The position numbers and the translations under genes were made by a program. From assembly GCA_000431215.1 (NCBI GenBank), contig HF985605.1:42811-64312 (forward strand): a stretch of DNA of 21,502 bases, in the 5' to 3' direction. This stretch comes from Prevotella sp. CAG:1031. Lineage in GTDB: Bacteria; Bacteroidota; Bacteroidia; Bacteroidales; Muribaculaceae. Positions 1-7,711 of this stretch are shown piece by piece; within the stretch, counting starts at the first letter, position 1; the number at the start of each line of letters is the position of its first letter. The notes beneath the pieces are model-generated. The model searched no databases, had not been told where the DNA came from, and saw nothing but the letters and a program-made list of their open reading frames with translations.

Positions 1-1
1 G

Positions 2-1699
2 GCCGTGAAGCAAATCTACGAAGACGGTATCGTCGAGACCGACGACTACGAAGCCATCCGCGCCGGACGGCTTCAGGCCGTGCGTTTTATCCACGACAAT
101 GTGTCGATCTCGATGCCAACCGACGGCTACAGGTCGGTGCGCGCCGCCTATGCGCGCCTCGACAGCACCTTCTCCGATCCGCGCTTCCGCCGCGCTCTGG
201 CGGCGATGCGCCCCGTCGACTATCTCCAGCCCAACATTCTGGCCGACACCCTCGAGACAGCGCGTGTCCGCACAGAGCTGTATCAGAAAGCCCTCGCTCC
301 GATAGGCGTTATCCAGCAGGGAGAACGCATCATCGACAAGGGCGACATCGTGACGCCGCGCCTGGCCCGCGTGCTCCAGACCTACGAGGAAATGACCGCT
401 GACCGCGGAGGCTCCACGGCAAGCACCTATTATCCCATTGCCGGACAGGCGCTGTTCCTGATTCTGCTGCTCGGCGCCCTCTATGCCTATCTCTATATCT
501 TCCGCCGCGACTATTACAACGACATAAAGATTATCTGTTTCATAATGATGATGATCGTAGGCTTCACATTCTTTGCCTACGCTCTGGCGCTGACCTTCAC
601 CTCGGGTCTCTATCTTGTGCCGTTCGCCATAGTGCCTATCATGAGCGTGATTTTCCTTGACTCGCGCACAGCCCTGTTTATCGACATCGTGCTGATTCTG
701 ATAACGTCGGTTATTGCCGTGGTTCCTCTCGAATATATCTTCATACAGTTTATGGCAGGCACTGCCGCCATCGACTCCATAAAGGATCTGAGCCGGCGCA
801 GCCAGCTCATACGCACGGCTTTCATCGTCTTCGTGGTCTACAGCTTGTCGTATATCGCCGTCGAGGTCATGCTCAACGGATCGCTGCGCGAGCTTTCGGG
901 CCGCATATTCGGCTATCTGGCCATCAACGCCGTTGCGGTTTCGTTCGCCTATATCCTGCTGTTCTTCTTCGAGAAAATTTTCGGATTCACCTCGCGCGTC
1001 ACTCTCGTCGAGCTTTCCGACATCAACAATCCGCTGCTGCGCGAGCTCTCAGAAGAATGTCCGGGTACGTTCCAGCATTCGATGGCTGTCAGCAACCTCG
1101 CCAGCGCCGCCGCCTCGCGCATAGGCGCCAACGTGCAGCTTGTCAGGGCCGGCGCCCTCTACCACGACATAGGAAAGATACGCAATCCGGCGTTCTACAC
1201 CGAGAATCAGCACGGTGTGAACCCCCACGACACTCTCGACCCTAAACAGAGCGCCCGCATTGTAATCGGCCATGTCTCGGAAGGCATGAAGATGGCCGAG
1301 AAGGCGAAGATTCCGATGCAGCTGCGCCGCTTCATAACCGAGCACCACGGCCGTGGTAAAGCCCGCTATTTCTTCAACACATGGTGTAACCGCCATCCCG
1401 ACGAAGAGCCCGATCCCGAGGCTTTCACCTATCCCGGGCCGAACCCCACAACGCGCGAGTCATCGATCATAATGATGGCCGACAGCGTCGAGGCGGCCTC
1501 GCGTTCGCTGACCGACCATTCGCCCGAGGCAATCCAGGCTCTCGTCAACAAGATTGTCGACACTCAGGTCAGCGAGGGGCTTCACAACGATTCGCCCATC
1601 TCGTTCCGCGACGTCAACCAGATCAAAGACACGTTCGCGCAGCGCCTGCGCACGATCTACCACTCGCGCATCTCCTATCCCGACCTCAACAAGCAGTGA
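2..1699 (+). CDS. pgpH: PgpH-type 7TM-HD phosphohydrolase (5' end outside window)
   Basis: The reading frame is open to the left edge, so the GTG at 5 is an internal codon and the N-terminus (usually one TM helix plus most of the extracytoplasmic 7TMR-HDED domain) is missing. Numbering from position 5, residues 1 to about 140 are the end of the HDED domain. About seven hydrophobic helices follow (142-167, then 175-330). The cytoplasmic HD domain comes last: H358 in FQHS, H387-D388 in YHDIGK, a His in IGHVSEG, H447-H448 in TEHHG and D493 in MMADSVEA, a complete metal-binding set. Family knowledge: PgpH proteins hydrolyse cyclic di-AMP, linking this second messenger to osmotic and cell-wall homeostasis; that substrate is inferred here. 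The gene ends at TGA 1697-1699, directly against the stop of the convergent cstA-like gene, with no terminator hairpin between them. Confidence 0.9.
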   Translation, partial: AVKQIYEDGIVETDDYEAIRAGRLQAVRFIHDNVSISMPTDGYRSVRAAYARLDSTFSDPRFRRALAAMRPVDYLQPNILADTLETARVRTELYQKALAPIGVIQQGERIIDKGDIVTPRLARVLQTYEEMTADRGGSTASTYYPIAGQALFLILLLGALYAYLYIFRRDYYNDIKIICFIMMMIVGFTFFAYALALTFTSGLYLVPFAIVPIMSVIFLDSRTALFIDIVLILITSVIAVVPLEYIFIQFMAGTAAIDSIKDLSRRSQLIRTAFIVFVVYSLSYIAVEVMLNGSLRELSGRIFGYLAINAVAVSFAYILLFFFEKIFGFTSRVTLVELSDINNPLLRELSEECPGTFQHSMAVSNLASAAASRIGANVQLVRAGALYHDIGKIRNPAFYTENQHGVNPHDTLDPKQSARIVIGHVSEGMKMAEKAKIPMQLRRFITEHHGRGKARYFFNTWCNRHPDEEPDPEAFTYPGPNPTTRESSIIMMADSVEAASRSLTDHSPEAIQALVNKIVDTQVSEGLHNDSPISFRDVNQIKDTFAQRLRTIYHSRISYPDLNKQ

Positions 1700-3127
1700 T
1701 CAGTTTTCGGGAGCAGGGGCGAGGCCGCGGCGCCTGCGGGCGAAGACAACGAGCAGCCCGAGGGCTACGACGACGCCGACGGCGACGGAGATTGTCTGCG
1801 GCAGTCCGAAACCTTCGGGCGCGAAGAGCAGATAGCTCGTGCAGACAACCGTCATGAACAGCGCCGGCAGCAGGGTGATGACATAAGAGCGTCCGCGGCG
1901 CGCAAGCCATACGGTGGCGGCCCACAGGGTGAACATCGACAGGGTCTGGTTGCTCCAGGCGAAGTAGCGCCAGAGTATATTGTAGTCGACCATCATCAGC
2001 CCTATCGCAATGGCGAAGAGCGGCAGGGTCAGCGCCAGGCGCTTGAGGAACTTGCGCTGGCTCAGGCCGGCGAGATCGGCGATTATGAGGCGTGCCGAGC
2101 GGAAAGCCGTGTCGCCCGACGATATCGGGGCGGCTATGACGCCGATAATGGCGATTATTCCGCCGACTTTTCCGAACCATCCCAGCGATATGTCTTTGAC
2201 CATTGTCGAGGCGCTTCCGCCGTCTGCCATATAGCTGTTGAGACCGTCGTAGCCGCCTGTGAAGGCGATAGTGGCGCAGGCCCATACGAGAGCTACGATT
2301 CCCTCGGTCACCATGGCGCCGTAGAACACCGGACGCGCGTAGCGTTCGTTTTTCAGGCATCGGGCCATCAGCGGGCTCTGCGTGGCGTGGAAGCCGGAGA
2401 TGGCGCCGCAGGCTATCGACACGCAGACCATCGGGAACACCGCAAGCCCCGAGCCGTGGCGCGACTGCAGGCCGTCGCCGAATCCGACGGGAATCTCCAC
2501 GCCCCCGAAGAGCATCATGCCGAGCAGCCCTAAGGCCATGAACAGCAGCAGAACGCCGAAAACGGGGTAGAGGTTGCCGATGAGCTTGTCGATGGGAAGC
2601 ATGGTGGCGAGAATATAATAGATGAGGATTATGCCTACCCAGAATATCTTGTCGAGACTTTCCGGCGTCAGCGAGGCCAGAATCTCGGCGGGGCTTATGA
2701 CGAACACCGTGCCGACGAGTATCAGCAGTATCAGCGAGAAAACACGCATGACGTGTTTCACGCCGCCGCCGAGCTCGCGCCCGACAATCTCGGGAAGCGA
2801 CACTCCCCCTTCGCGCATCGACATCATCGCGCCGACGAAGTCGTGGACGGCGCCGGCGAAGATTGTGCCGAACACAATCCAGAGCAGGGCTGCCGGCCCG
2901 AACATTATGCCCATGATGGCGCCGAAAATCGGCCCCATTCCGGCGATGTTGAGAAACTGAATGAGGAAGACTTTCCACGTCGGCATGGCTATGTAGTCGA
3001 TGCCGTCGGCCATTGTTGTCGCGGGGGTGGGGCGCTTGGGATCGGTGCCGAAGATGCGTTCGGCAATCGCGCCATAGATGAAGTAGCCTCCGATAAGGAG
3101 CGCCAGAGAGATTAGAAGTGTGGTCAT
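1700..3127 (-). CDS. cstA: CstA-family carbon starvation / pyruvate-type transporter
   Basis: A 475-residue, almost wholly hydrophobic inner-membrane protein with about a dozen predicted helices. The N-terminal block PTPATTMADGIDYIAMP followed by FLNIAGMGPIFG, and the later HATQSPLMARC and SSGDTAFRSARL segments, are typical of the CstA family. The length matches the short CstA form common in Bacteroidetes and Firmicutes rather than the roughly 700-residue E. coli CstA/BtsT. Known members import peptides or pyruvate, and the substrate here cannot be read from sequence. The ATG at 3125-3127 is chosen because it gives a clean first TM helix; an overlapping longer open frame (1686-3137) is a shadow rich in Arg/His. 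The gene converges with the PgpH-like gene with no spacer. The C-terminal tail ends in a basic ARRRRG cluster, consistent with a cytoplasmic end. Confidence 0.9.
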   Translation of the reverse strand: MTTLLISLALLIGGYFIYGAIAERIFGTDPKRPTPATTMADGIDYIAMPTWKVFLIQFLNIAGMGPIFGAIMGIMFGPAALLWIVFGTIFAGAVHDFVGAMMSMREGGVSLPEIVGRELGGGVKHVMRVFSLILLILVGTVFVISPAEILASLTPESLDKIFWVGIILIYYILATMLPIDKLIGNLYPVFGVLLLFMALGLLGMMLFGGVEIPVGFGDGLQSRHGSGLAVFPMVCVSIACGAISGFHATQSPLMARCLKNERYARPVFYGAMVTEGIVALVWACATIAFTGGYDGLNSYMADGGSASTMVKDISLGWFGKVGGIIAIIGVIAAPISSGDTAFRSARLIIADLAGLSQRKFLKRLALTLPLFAIAIGLMMVDYNILWRYFAWSNQTLSMFTLWAATVWLARRGRSYVITLLPALFMTVVCTSYLLFAPEGFGLPQTISVAVGVVVALGLLVVFARRRRGLAPAPEN

Positions 3128-3134
3128 AACGCGA

Positions 3135-3142
3135 CAAATTTA
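3135..3142 (-). promoter_or_regulatory. Candidate -7 box (TAAATTTG) just upstream of cstA-like start
   Basis: Read on the minus strand, TAAATTTG fits the Bacteroidetes -7 consensus TANNTTTG and ends only 7 bases before the ATG of the CstA-family gene. No good TTTG lies 19-21 bases further upstream, so the match is partial. If real, the transcript would be nearly leaderless or the true start codon would lie further in. Confidence 0.3.
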
Positions 3143-3163
3143 GCGAAATTCCATCAATATGAT

Positions 3164-3198
3164 CTTATAAAAATTATAAGATTTATAAAATTTATAAG
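3164..3198. repeat. A/T-rich nested inverted repeats (TTATAAG units)
   Basis: CTTATAA (3164-3170), TTATAAG (3174-3180) and TTTATAAG (3191-3198) form overlapping inverted repeats 35-70 bases upstream of the CstA-family start. This is a plausible operator, or simply A/T-rich promoter DNA; no regulator is identifiable. Confidence 0.4.
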
Positions 3199-3217
3199 AC
3201 TCAAACCATAATAACAA

Positions 3218-3247
3218 CAGGGGATGGCCCGCGCGGGCCATCCCCTG
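3218..3247 (-). terminator. 30-bp perfect palindrome, likely terminator of the FN3 secreted gene
   Basis: Two perfectly complementary 15-base arms (left arm CAGGGGATGGCCCGC) meet at a CGCG centre without spacer, about 22 bases past the stop of the minus-strand gene at 3270. The minus-strand continuation is T-rich (TTGTTATTATGG), consistent with an intrinsic terminator for that gene. It lies upstream of the CstA-family gene and would also insulate it from read-through. Confidence 0.75.
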
Positions 3248-3269
3248 CAAATATATGAAAGTGTGAAGA

Positions 3270-5600
3270 TTATTCAGCGATCATCTTTGTCGCTTTCGAG
3301 CCCTGGAGGCGGATCACGAACATTCCTTTCTGAGGCTCGCTGATTTCGCGGCCGTTGAGGTCGAAATAGCGCACGGGAGCGTTGGCGTCGTCAGCTTCAA
3401 TGTCGTCGATGCCGGTCGCGGTGTCGCTTTCAACATAGTGGAAGCCTCTTTTTGCCTCAAGGCGTTTGCCGTCGGCGCTGACAGCGCGTCGGGGTGCACC
3501 GGCCGGGGTCTCTGCGTTTTCGAGTACGTGGAAAGCTACTACCTCGAAGTCAACGTGGGTGTTGGCCGGCTGTTCCTTTGCCTCTACGAACCATTTGGGC
3601 TGTCCGAGGGATTCATCGCACGATACAGTGGCCTTCTCGTTGTCTTTGGCATCCATCTCGAACTGAACGATTTTGCGCGGGAGATAGTGACCGTCAGCGT
3701 CGACAACCGTAGCCATGAGCTGGGTCTTGGGCAGTTTCTTGTAGAGATCATAACGGTTCTTGTTCTGCTTCTGCTGATCGTCGTATGAATAGGCTATCCA
3801 TTGGACGTCGGCAGGCTCGCCGAAGTCATCCGACGAAGTCGATCCGTCGTAGTCAAAACCATTGAAGTAGCTCTTACCTCCGTTTTCATAGTCGGTGGAG
3901 TATGTGAAGTGCAGGGGAGTTTTATTTTCGATAAGGGTCGCGATGTCCTCGCACTGATTATTGATAACGAATGAATAGTGGTCTTTGTAACCTGTCGAGT
4001 TAGTCGGATTTCCGTAGTAAGGATCGTTACGGCCATCAACTCTGAGTTCATACTTCGATTGCAATACCGGCAGCTTATGGTCGTTTTGGATGCGGGTGTC
4101 GAATGTCAGATAAAGCTCCCCGTTGTCTTTGTCGTAGGTGAAGGTATAGCGAGCGGATGCCAGGTAAACCAGACGCTTCTTTGTTCCGTCAGGTAATTGT
4201 GTCAAAACATTCTCGCCGTCCATAAAGTAGCCGTTCTCGATATACGATGTTGTGTTGTCTGCGTTATCGAGGGTTTTAAACTTTGTCTGAGCGAAGCCGG
4301 TATAACCCTCTTTCTTGACGACAGCTATGGCGATATAATCGGTGTTCTTTTCAAGCTCGGTATAATTGAAGAAGACCGGATTCTTGATAGTCATTCTCGT
4401 CCAGCGCGGGTCAACGGCGGGAGTGCCTTTGGCTTCGCCGTAGGTGTCGGGATCAGCGGGGTTAACTTCCGTCCCGTCGTCTTTGCGCAGATACATGTGA
4501 ATGTACTCTTTAGAGTCATCGTTGTTGCTGAGATCTACTTTTAATTTGAACAGGGCCGAGAGGTCGCTGACATTGACCGTTTCAAACTCTATGTCGATCT
4601 CAGTGTCGGTGCCCGGGGAAAGAGTCGTAAACTCAACCGTCGTTGTGCCTATCTCGTCATTATTGCTGTTATAGGCGGTGATGGTCCGGGTATACTTAGT
4701 GTTGGCTAAGAGGCCGGTGATTCTGCGCTTTTTCGTCGCGAGATCGACGTTGACTTTAATACCAGTACCATCGCTGACTACAACCGAAGTTGCTTCTTCA
4801 GGAACCTTGGTGAGAGTCAAAAGGGCGCTGTTGCTTCTGATATCCGAAATCTCGGCAGAAATGTTTTCGGATGTAGCGGGTGAGGTTGTGAAGGATTTTG
4901 TCGATGTCGCGGTCGAGTTGTCGGTATAGGTCAGAGTGAATGTCAGATTATAGGTTGTCCCGGGGGTGAGATCCGTGAGATTGGCTGTGAGGTTGTCGGT
5001 CGACGTGAATGTGATGTTTTTACCATCGCCGAGGCCGCTGACAACGATCTCATTAACGGTTTTTCCTTCGGCAGGCTTGCATGTCAGTGTCAGAGTGGCC
5101 GTGGTTGCGGTTATGTCCGACACGACGCCGCTGATTTCGCTTTCAGCAGCAGCTGACGGTGCTGTAAACTCGAACGGGAAAATCAGCTGGCCGTTTTCGC
5201 CGTAGTTGGCGCCGGTATTGGCGCATGCACGCTTGAAATAGCAGTTGCTGTAGAAGTTGCCGGGAGTTGCGGCTCCGGCAGTTGTTCCGGTATATTTACC
5301 GTCGGCATAGCTGAGTGAAGTCTCGCCGATTCCGTCGATAAACATATAACAGGGGTCGTTTCCGAGGCCTTCGACATCGCTGTTGTTGAGGTCTGCGAAC
5401 GTCAGCTCGACTTCGAGCTTGTTGTCGGCATTAAGAGTGAGTGTGTAGACGGCTTTGGCTGTAATGACGGGTTTATCGGTCGCGCTGAACTTCACTGTGG
5501 AAGTGCCTGATGTGCCTTCTCCCTTAGAGACTATCTCGGTCGAGGCTTGCGCACCGATTGCGGCGAATAGCGCCACAAGGCATAGTAGCAGTTTTTTCAT
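3270..5600 (-). CDS. Secreted fibronectin-III-like protein with T9SS-like C-terminal tail
   Basis: A 776-residue exported protein. Residues 1-19 are a type I signal peptide (MKK, hydrophobic core, AQA before S20). A unique N-terminal domain (about 20-148) is followed by three beta-sandwich modules resembling fibronectin type III: about 150-240, 243-330 and 331-445. The first two carry the L.P.T.Y/L.N.KYT and TTS/TLS linker pattern. Residues 450-725 are beta-rich and unrecognised. The last ~48 residues begin TGIDDIEAD, contain VRYFDLNGREI and end in a basic-hydrophobic strand, the tail type seen on many Bacteroidales secreted proteins and usually annotated as a Por/T9SS sorting domain. No catalytic motif is visible, so adhesion or matrix binding is only a guess. 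Synonymous codons are more A/T-rich than in the flanking genes. It is monocistronic, with promoter block 5697-5742 upstream and palindrome 3218-3247 downstream. Confidence 0.85.
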   Translation of the reverse strand: MKKLLLCLVALFAAIGAQASTEIVSKGEGTSGTSTVKFSATDKPVITAKAVYTLTLNADNKLEVELTFADLNNSDVEGLGNDPCYMFIDGIGETSLSYADGKYTGTTAGAATPGNFYSNCYFKRACANTGANYGENGQLIFPFEFTAPSAAAESEISGVVSDITATTATLTLTCKPAEGKTVNEIVVSGLGDGKNITFTSTDNLTANLTDLTPGTTYNLTFTLTYTDNSTATSTKSFTTSPATSENISAEISDIRSNSALLTLTKVPEEATSVVVSDGTGIKVNVDLATKKRRITGLLANTKYTRTITAYNSNNDEIGTTTVEFTTLSPGTDTEIDIEFETVNVSDLSALFKLKVDLSNNDDSKEYIHMYLRKDDGTEVNPADPDTYGEAKGTPAVDPRWTRMTIKNPVFFNYTELEKNTDYIAIAVVKKEGYTGFAQTKFKTLDNADNTTSYIENGYFMDGENVLTQLPDGTKKRLVYLASARYTFTYDKDNGELYLTFDTRIQNDHKLPVLQSKYELRVDGRNDPYYGNPTNSTGYKDHYSFVINNQCEDIATLIENKTPLHFTYSTDYENGGKSYFNGFDYDGSTSSDDFGEPADVQWIAYSYDDQQKQNKNRYDLYKKLPKTQLMATVVDADGHYLPRKIVQFEMDAKDNEKATVSCDESLGQPKWFVEAKEQPANTHVDFEVVAFHVLENAETPAGAPRRAVSADGKRLEAKRGFHYVESDTATGIDDIEADDANAPVRYFDLNGREISEPQKGMFVIRLQGSKATKMIAE

Positions 5601-5696
5601 GAAAAATGAGGAAAAATAGTTTGAAGTTAAAGGAAAATTTACGGAATGCGTGGTTTAGTAATTGGAACAGAGGTAAATGTACTGACTGTGTCTGCG

Positions 5697-5742
5697 CGCA
5701 AAATTAGACAAAATTTTACCCCCCCCTAAAGCTAAAAAATGT
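5697..5742 (-). promoter_or_regulatory. Promoter block for the FN3 secreted gene, shared with the 17535 gene
   Basis: On the minus strand the order is a T-run, CTTTA (TTTA at 5730-5727 in the -33 position), eight consecutive G (5726-5719), TAAAATTTT, and TAATTTTG (5706-5699), a match to the -7 consensus TANNTTTG. The -33/-7 spacer is 20 bases. Predicted transcription start is near 5692, giving a ~90-base leader. About 39 of 46 aligned columns are identical to 17181-17225 upstream of the other low-GC cargo gene. The promoter assignment is inferred from consensus and conservation. Confidence 0.65.
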
Positions 5743-5788
5743 TAATTAGGTAGGTCCCCAGGCTGTTTAACAACTTCGGCTGTCTGCT

Positions 5789-5830
5789 GTCAAGCGCCGT
5801 GAGGCGCGATATCTCTACATCCCACTGCGA
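5789..5830. repeat. Short dispersed repeat, copy 1 (second copy at 16844-16884)
   Basis: Starts GTCAAGCGC and ends GATATCTCTACATCCCACTGCGA minus its first bases; it aligns over ~41 bases in the same orientation with 16844-16884, with only a few substitutions and one gap. It contains the hexamer palindrome GATATC and a GCGCC/GGCGC arm pair. The repeat ends where propeller-like coding sequence of the next gene begins, so it marks a likely rearrangement boundary. Confidence 0.6.
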
Positions 5831-5865
5831 GCGCCGGATACGCCTCGCTGCTTCAGGGGTCGCAG

Positions 5866-7710
5866 ATGCTTCTGGCCACAAACCGCGGCCTCTACCGCCT
5901 CCCCTACCCCATGAACGCCTCGACCCCCACCCCCGAGCCGCTGCTGAAAGGACAGATATGGAGCCTCGACAGCATTGCCGGCGACGTCTTCGCCTGCGGC
6001 GACAACGACCTCTGGGTCGAGCGCGGCGGCCGCTTCATCCCGATAAAAGGGGTCGGCGGATCGTGGAGCGTGGCCGAAATCCCCGGAAAGCCGGGCAAAC
6101 TGCTGGTATCGACCTACATAGGATTCGTGCTGCTCGAACGCGGCCCTTCGGGCGAATGGCAGCTGACGCGCCGCATCTCGGGATATAACGACGCCGGAGG
6201 CCACTTCATAATCGACTCGCGCAACAATCTCTGGATGGCCCACTGGATGCGCGGAATCTACCGCCTCCAGCTCACCTCCGACGAAAAGCGGTTCCACCGC
6301 GTCGAACTGCTGACAACGCGCCACGGCCTGCCGACAAACCGCAACAACGTAGTGTCGATGGTCGACGGCGACCCGATTTTCTCGACCGAAGGGGGCTTCT
6401 ACACCTTCAACTACGCCTCGGGGCGCTTCGAGCAGGCCGATGAACTCAACAAATCCTTCTCGTCGATTCCGTCGGCGCGCCTCTACACCGACCTCGCCGG
6501 CGCGCTATGGGCGATCTCGCCCGACCATGTCTGGCGCCTGACGCGCCGCGACGGTCATCCCGAAGAGCTCGACTCGACGAGCTACCAGTCGATGGGCGAG
6601 CGCATAATCCCCGGCTTCGACCACCTGCGCTTCCTGACCCCGTCGAGCCTGATAATGTCGAGCCAGGACGGCTTCTACGACATCGACCTCGAGGCGCGGC
6701 GCACTCCCGAACGCCCCGGAAACCTCTTCGTGGCCCGCGTCAGCGACAAAAGCGACTCGACGCTCTACGTCAGCGGCATCGCCCCCCACCGCCAGTCCGA
6801 GCTGAAAGTGGCCTACCGTCACAATTCGCTCATCTTCGACATGGCCCTCCCCGAATACCGCGCCGAAAACGCCGTCAGATACAGCTTCATGCTCGAAGGG
6901 CTCGACAAGGAATGGTCGCGCTGGTCGACAATCTCCACAAAAGAATATCCCTATCTCAGCGAAGGCACCTACACACTCCACGTTCGCGCCCGCGACGCCT
7001 ACAGCGGCCGGCAATACACGACCGACTTCCGGTTCACAGTCAGTCCCCCCTGGTATCGCTCGATCATAGCCAAGATTCTCTATTTCCTGATAGCCTGCGC
7101 CGCCGGATGGGGAATCTACACCGCCGTGAAGCGCTCGGCCCGGCGTCAGGCCGACGCCGTCGAACGCCGCAAAGAGGAAGAAATGACCCAGCTCAAACGC
7201 GACGCCGACGAGCAGGCCCTGCGCAAAGACTACGAGATCGCCCACCTCAAGAGCGAGCAGCTCGAACACGACATAAAGCATAAGTCGGAAGAACTCAGCA
7301 ACATAACGATGAACGTCATCCGCAAAAACGAGATCCTTCTCGACATCGCGGCAAAGCTGACCAAAGTTCAGGAGACCATGGGCCCCGACGCCGCCGAAGC
7401 CAAGCAGATAGCCCGAATCCAGCGCCTCATCCAGGACAACATGAGCCACGACGACGACTGGCGGTCGTTCACCCGCAACTTCGACATCGTCTATGAAAAC
7501 TATACCAAACGCCTCATCGAGCTCCACCCCGACCTCAACAGCTCCGACCTGCGTATATGCTGCTACCTGAAGATGGGCCTCAGCTCGAAAGAGATAGCTC
7601 CGCTGTTCAACATCTCATACCGCTCGGTCGAGATGACACGCTATCGCCTTCGCAAAAAACTCGGTCTCGAACGCGAGACAAACCTCGTCGACTACCTCCA
7701 GAAAATCTGA
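5866..7710 (+). CDS. 5'-truncated triple-tyrosine sensor with LuxR-type HTH
   Basis: A 614-residue remnant of the Bacteroidetes one-component membrane regulators. Visible parts are beta-propeller blades (1 to about 300, e.g. LLATNRGLYRL, DSRNNLWMAHW), a Y_Y_Y domain (about 312-397: YRHNSLIFDMALPEY, LEGLDKEWSRWS, LSEGTYTLHVRARD), one TM helix (about 400-421), a charged coiled coil (about 425-490), and a C-terminal GerE/LuxR-like HTH (about 552-614, LSSKEIAPLFNISYRSVEMTR). Intact relatives carry a signal peptide and several hundred more propeller residues. Here there is no signal peptide. The codons in frame upstream of the ATG (5836-5865, GYASLLQGSQ) still read as a propeller blade, then meet an in-frame stop at 5800 just after a repeat element. 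I infer a 5' deletion, so membrane topology and sensing are probably lost; the HTH half is intact. The cytidylate-kinase-like gene follows after one base. Confidence 0.8.
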   Translation: MLLATNRGLYRLPYPMNASTPTPEPLLKGQIWSLDSIAGDVFACGDNDLWVERGGRFIPIKGVGGSWSVAEIPGKPGKLLVSTYIGFVLLERGPSGEWQLTRRISGYNDAGGHFIIDSRNNLWMAHWMRGIYRLQLTSDEKRFHRVELLTTRHGLPTNRNNVVSMVDGDPIFSTEGGFYTFNYASGRFEQADELNKSFSSIPSARLYTDLAGALWAISPDHVWRLTRRDGHPEELDSTSYQSMGERIIPGFDHLRFLTPSSLIMSSQDGFYDIDLEARRTPERPGNLFVARVSDKSDSTLYVSGIAPHRQSELKVAYRHNSLIFDMALPEYRAENAVRYSFMLEGLDKEWSRWSTISTKEYPYLSEGTYTLHVRARDAYSGRQYTTDFRFTVSPPWYRSIIAKILYFLIACAAGWGIYTAVKRSARRQADAVERRKEEEMTQLKRDADEQALRKDYEIAHLKSEQLEHDIKHKSEELSNITMNVIRKNEILLDIAAKLTKVQETMGPDAAEAKQIARIQRLIQDNMSHDDDWRSFTRNFDIVYENYTKRLIELHPDLNSSDLRICCYLKMGLSSKEIAPLFNISYRSVEMTRYRLRKKLGLERETNLVDYLQKI

Positions 7711-7711
7711 T

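Noticed and set aside
1686..3137. 483-codon minus-strand frame overlapping the CstA-family gene
   Set aside because: Arg/His-rich out-of-frame translation; the 1700-3127 frame encodes a clear membrane transporter.
6505..7527. 340-codon minus-strand open frame inside the regulator gene
   Set aside because: Codon-aligned shadow; the plus strand encodes recognisable Y_Y_Y, TM and HTH domains.
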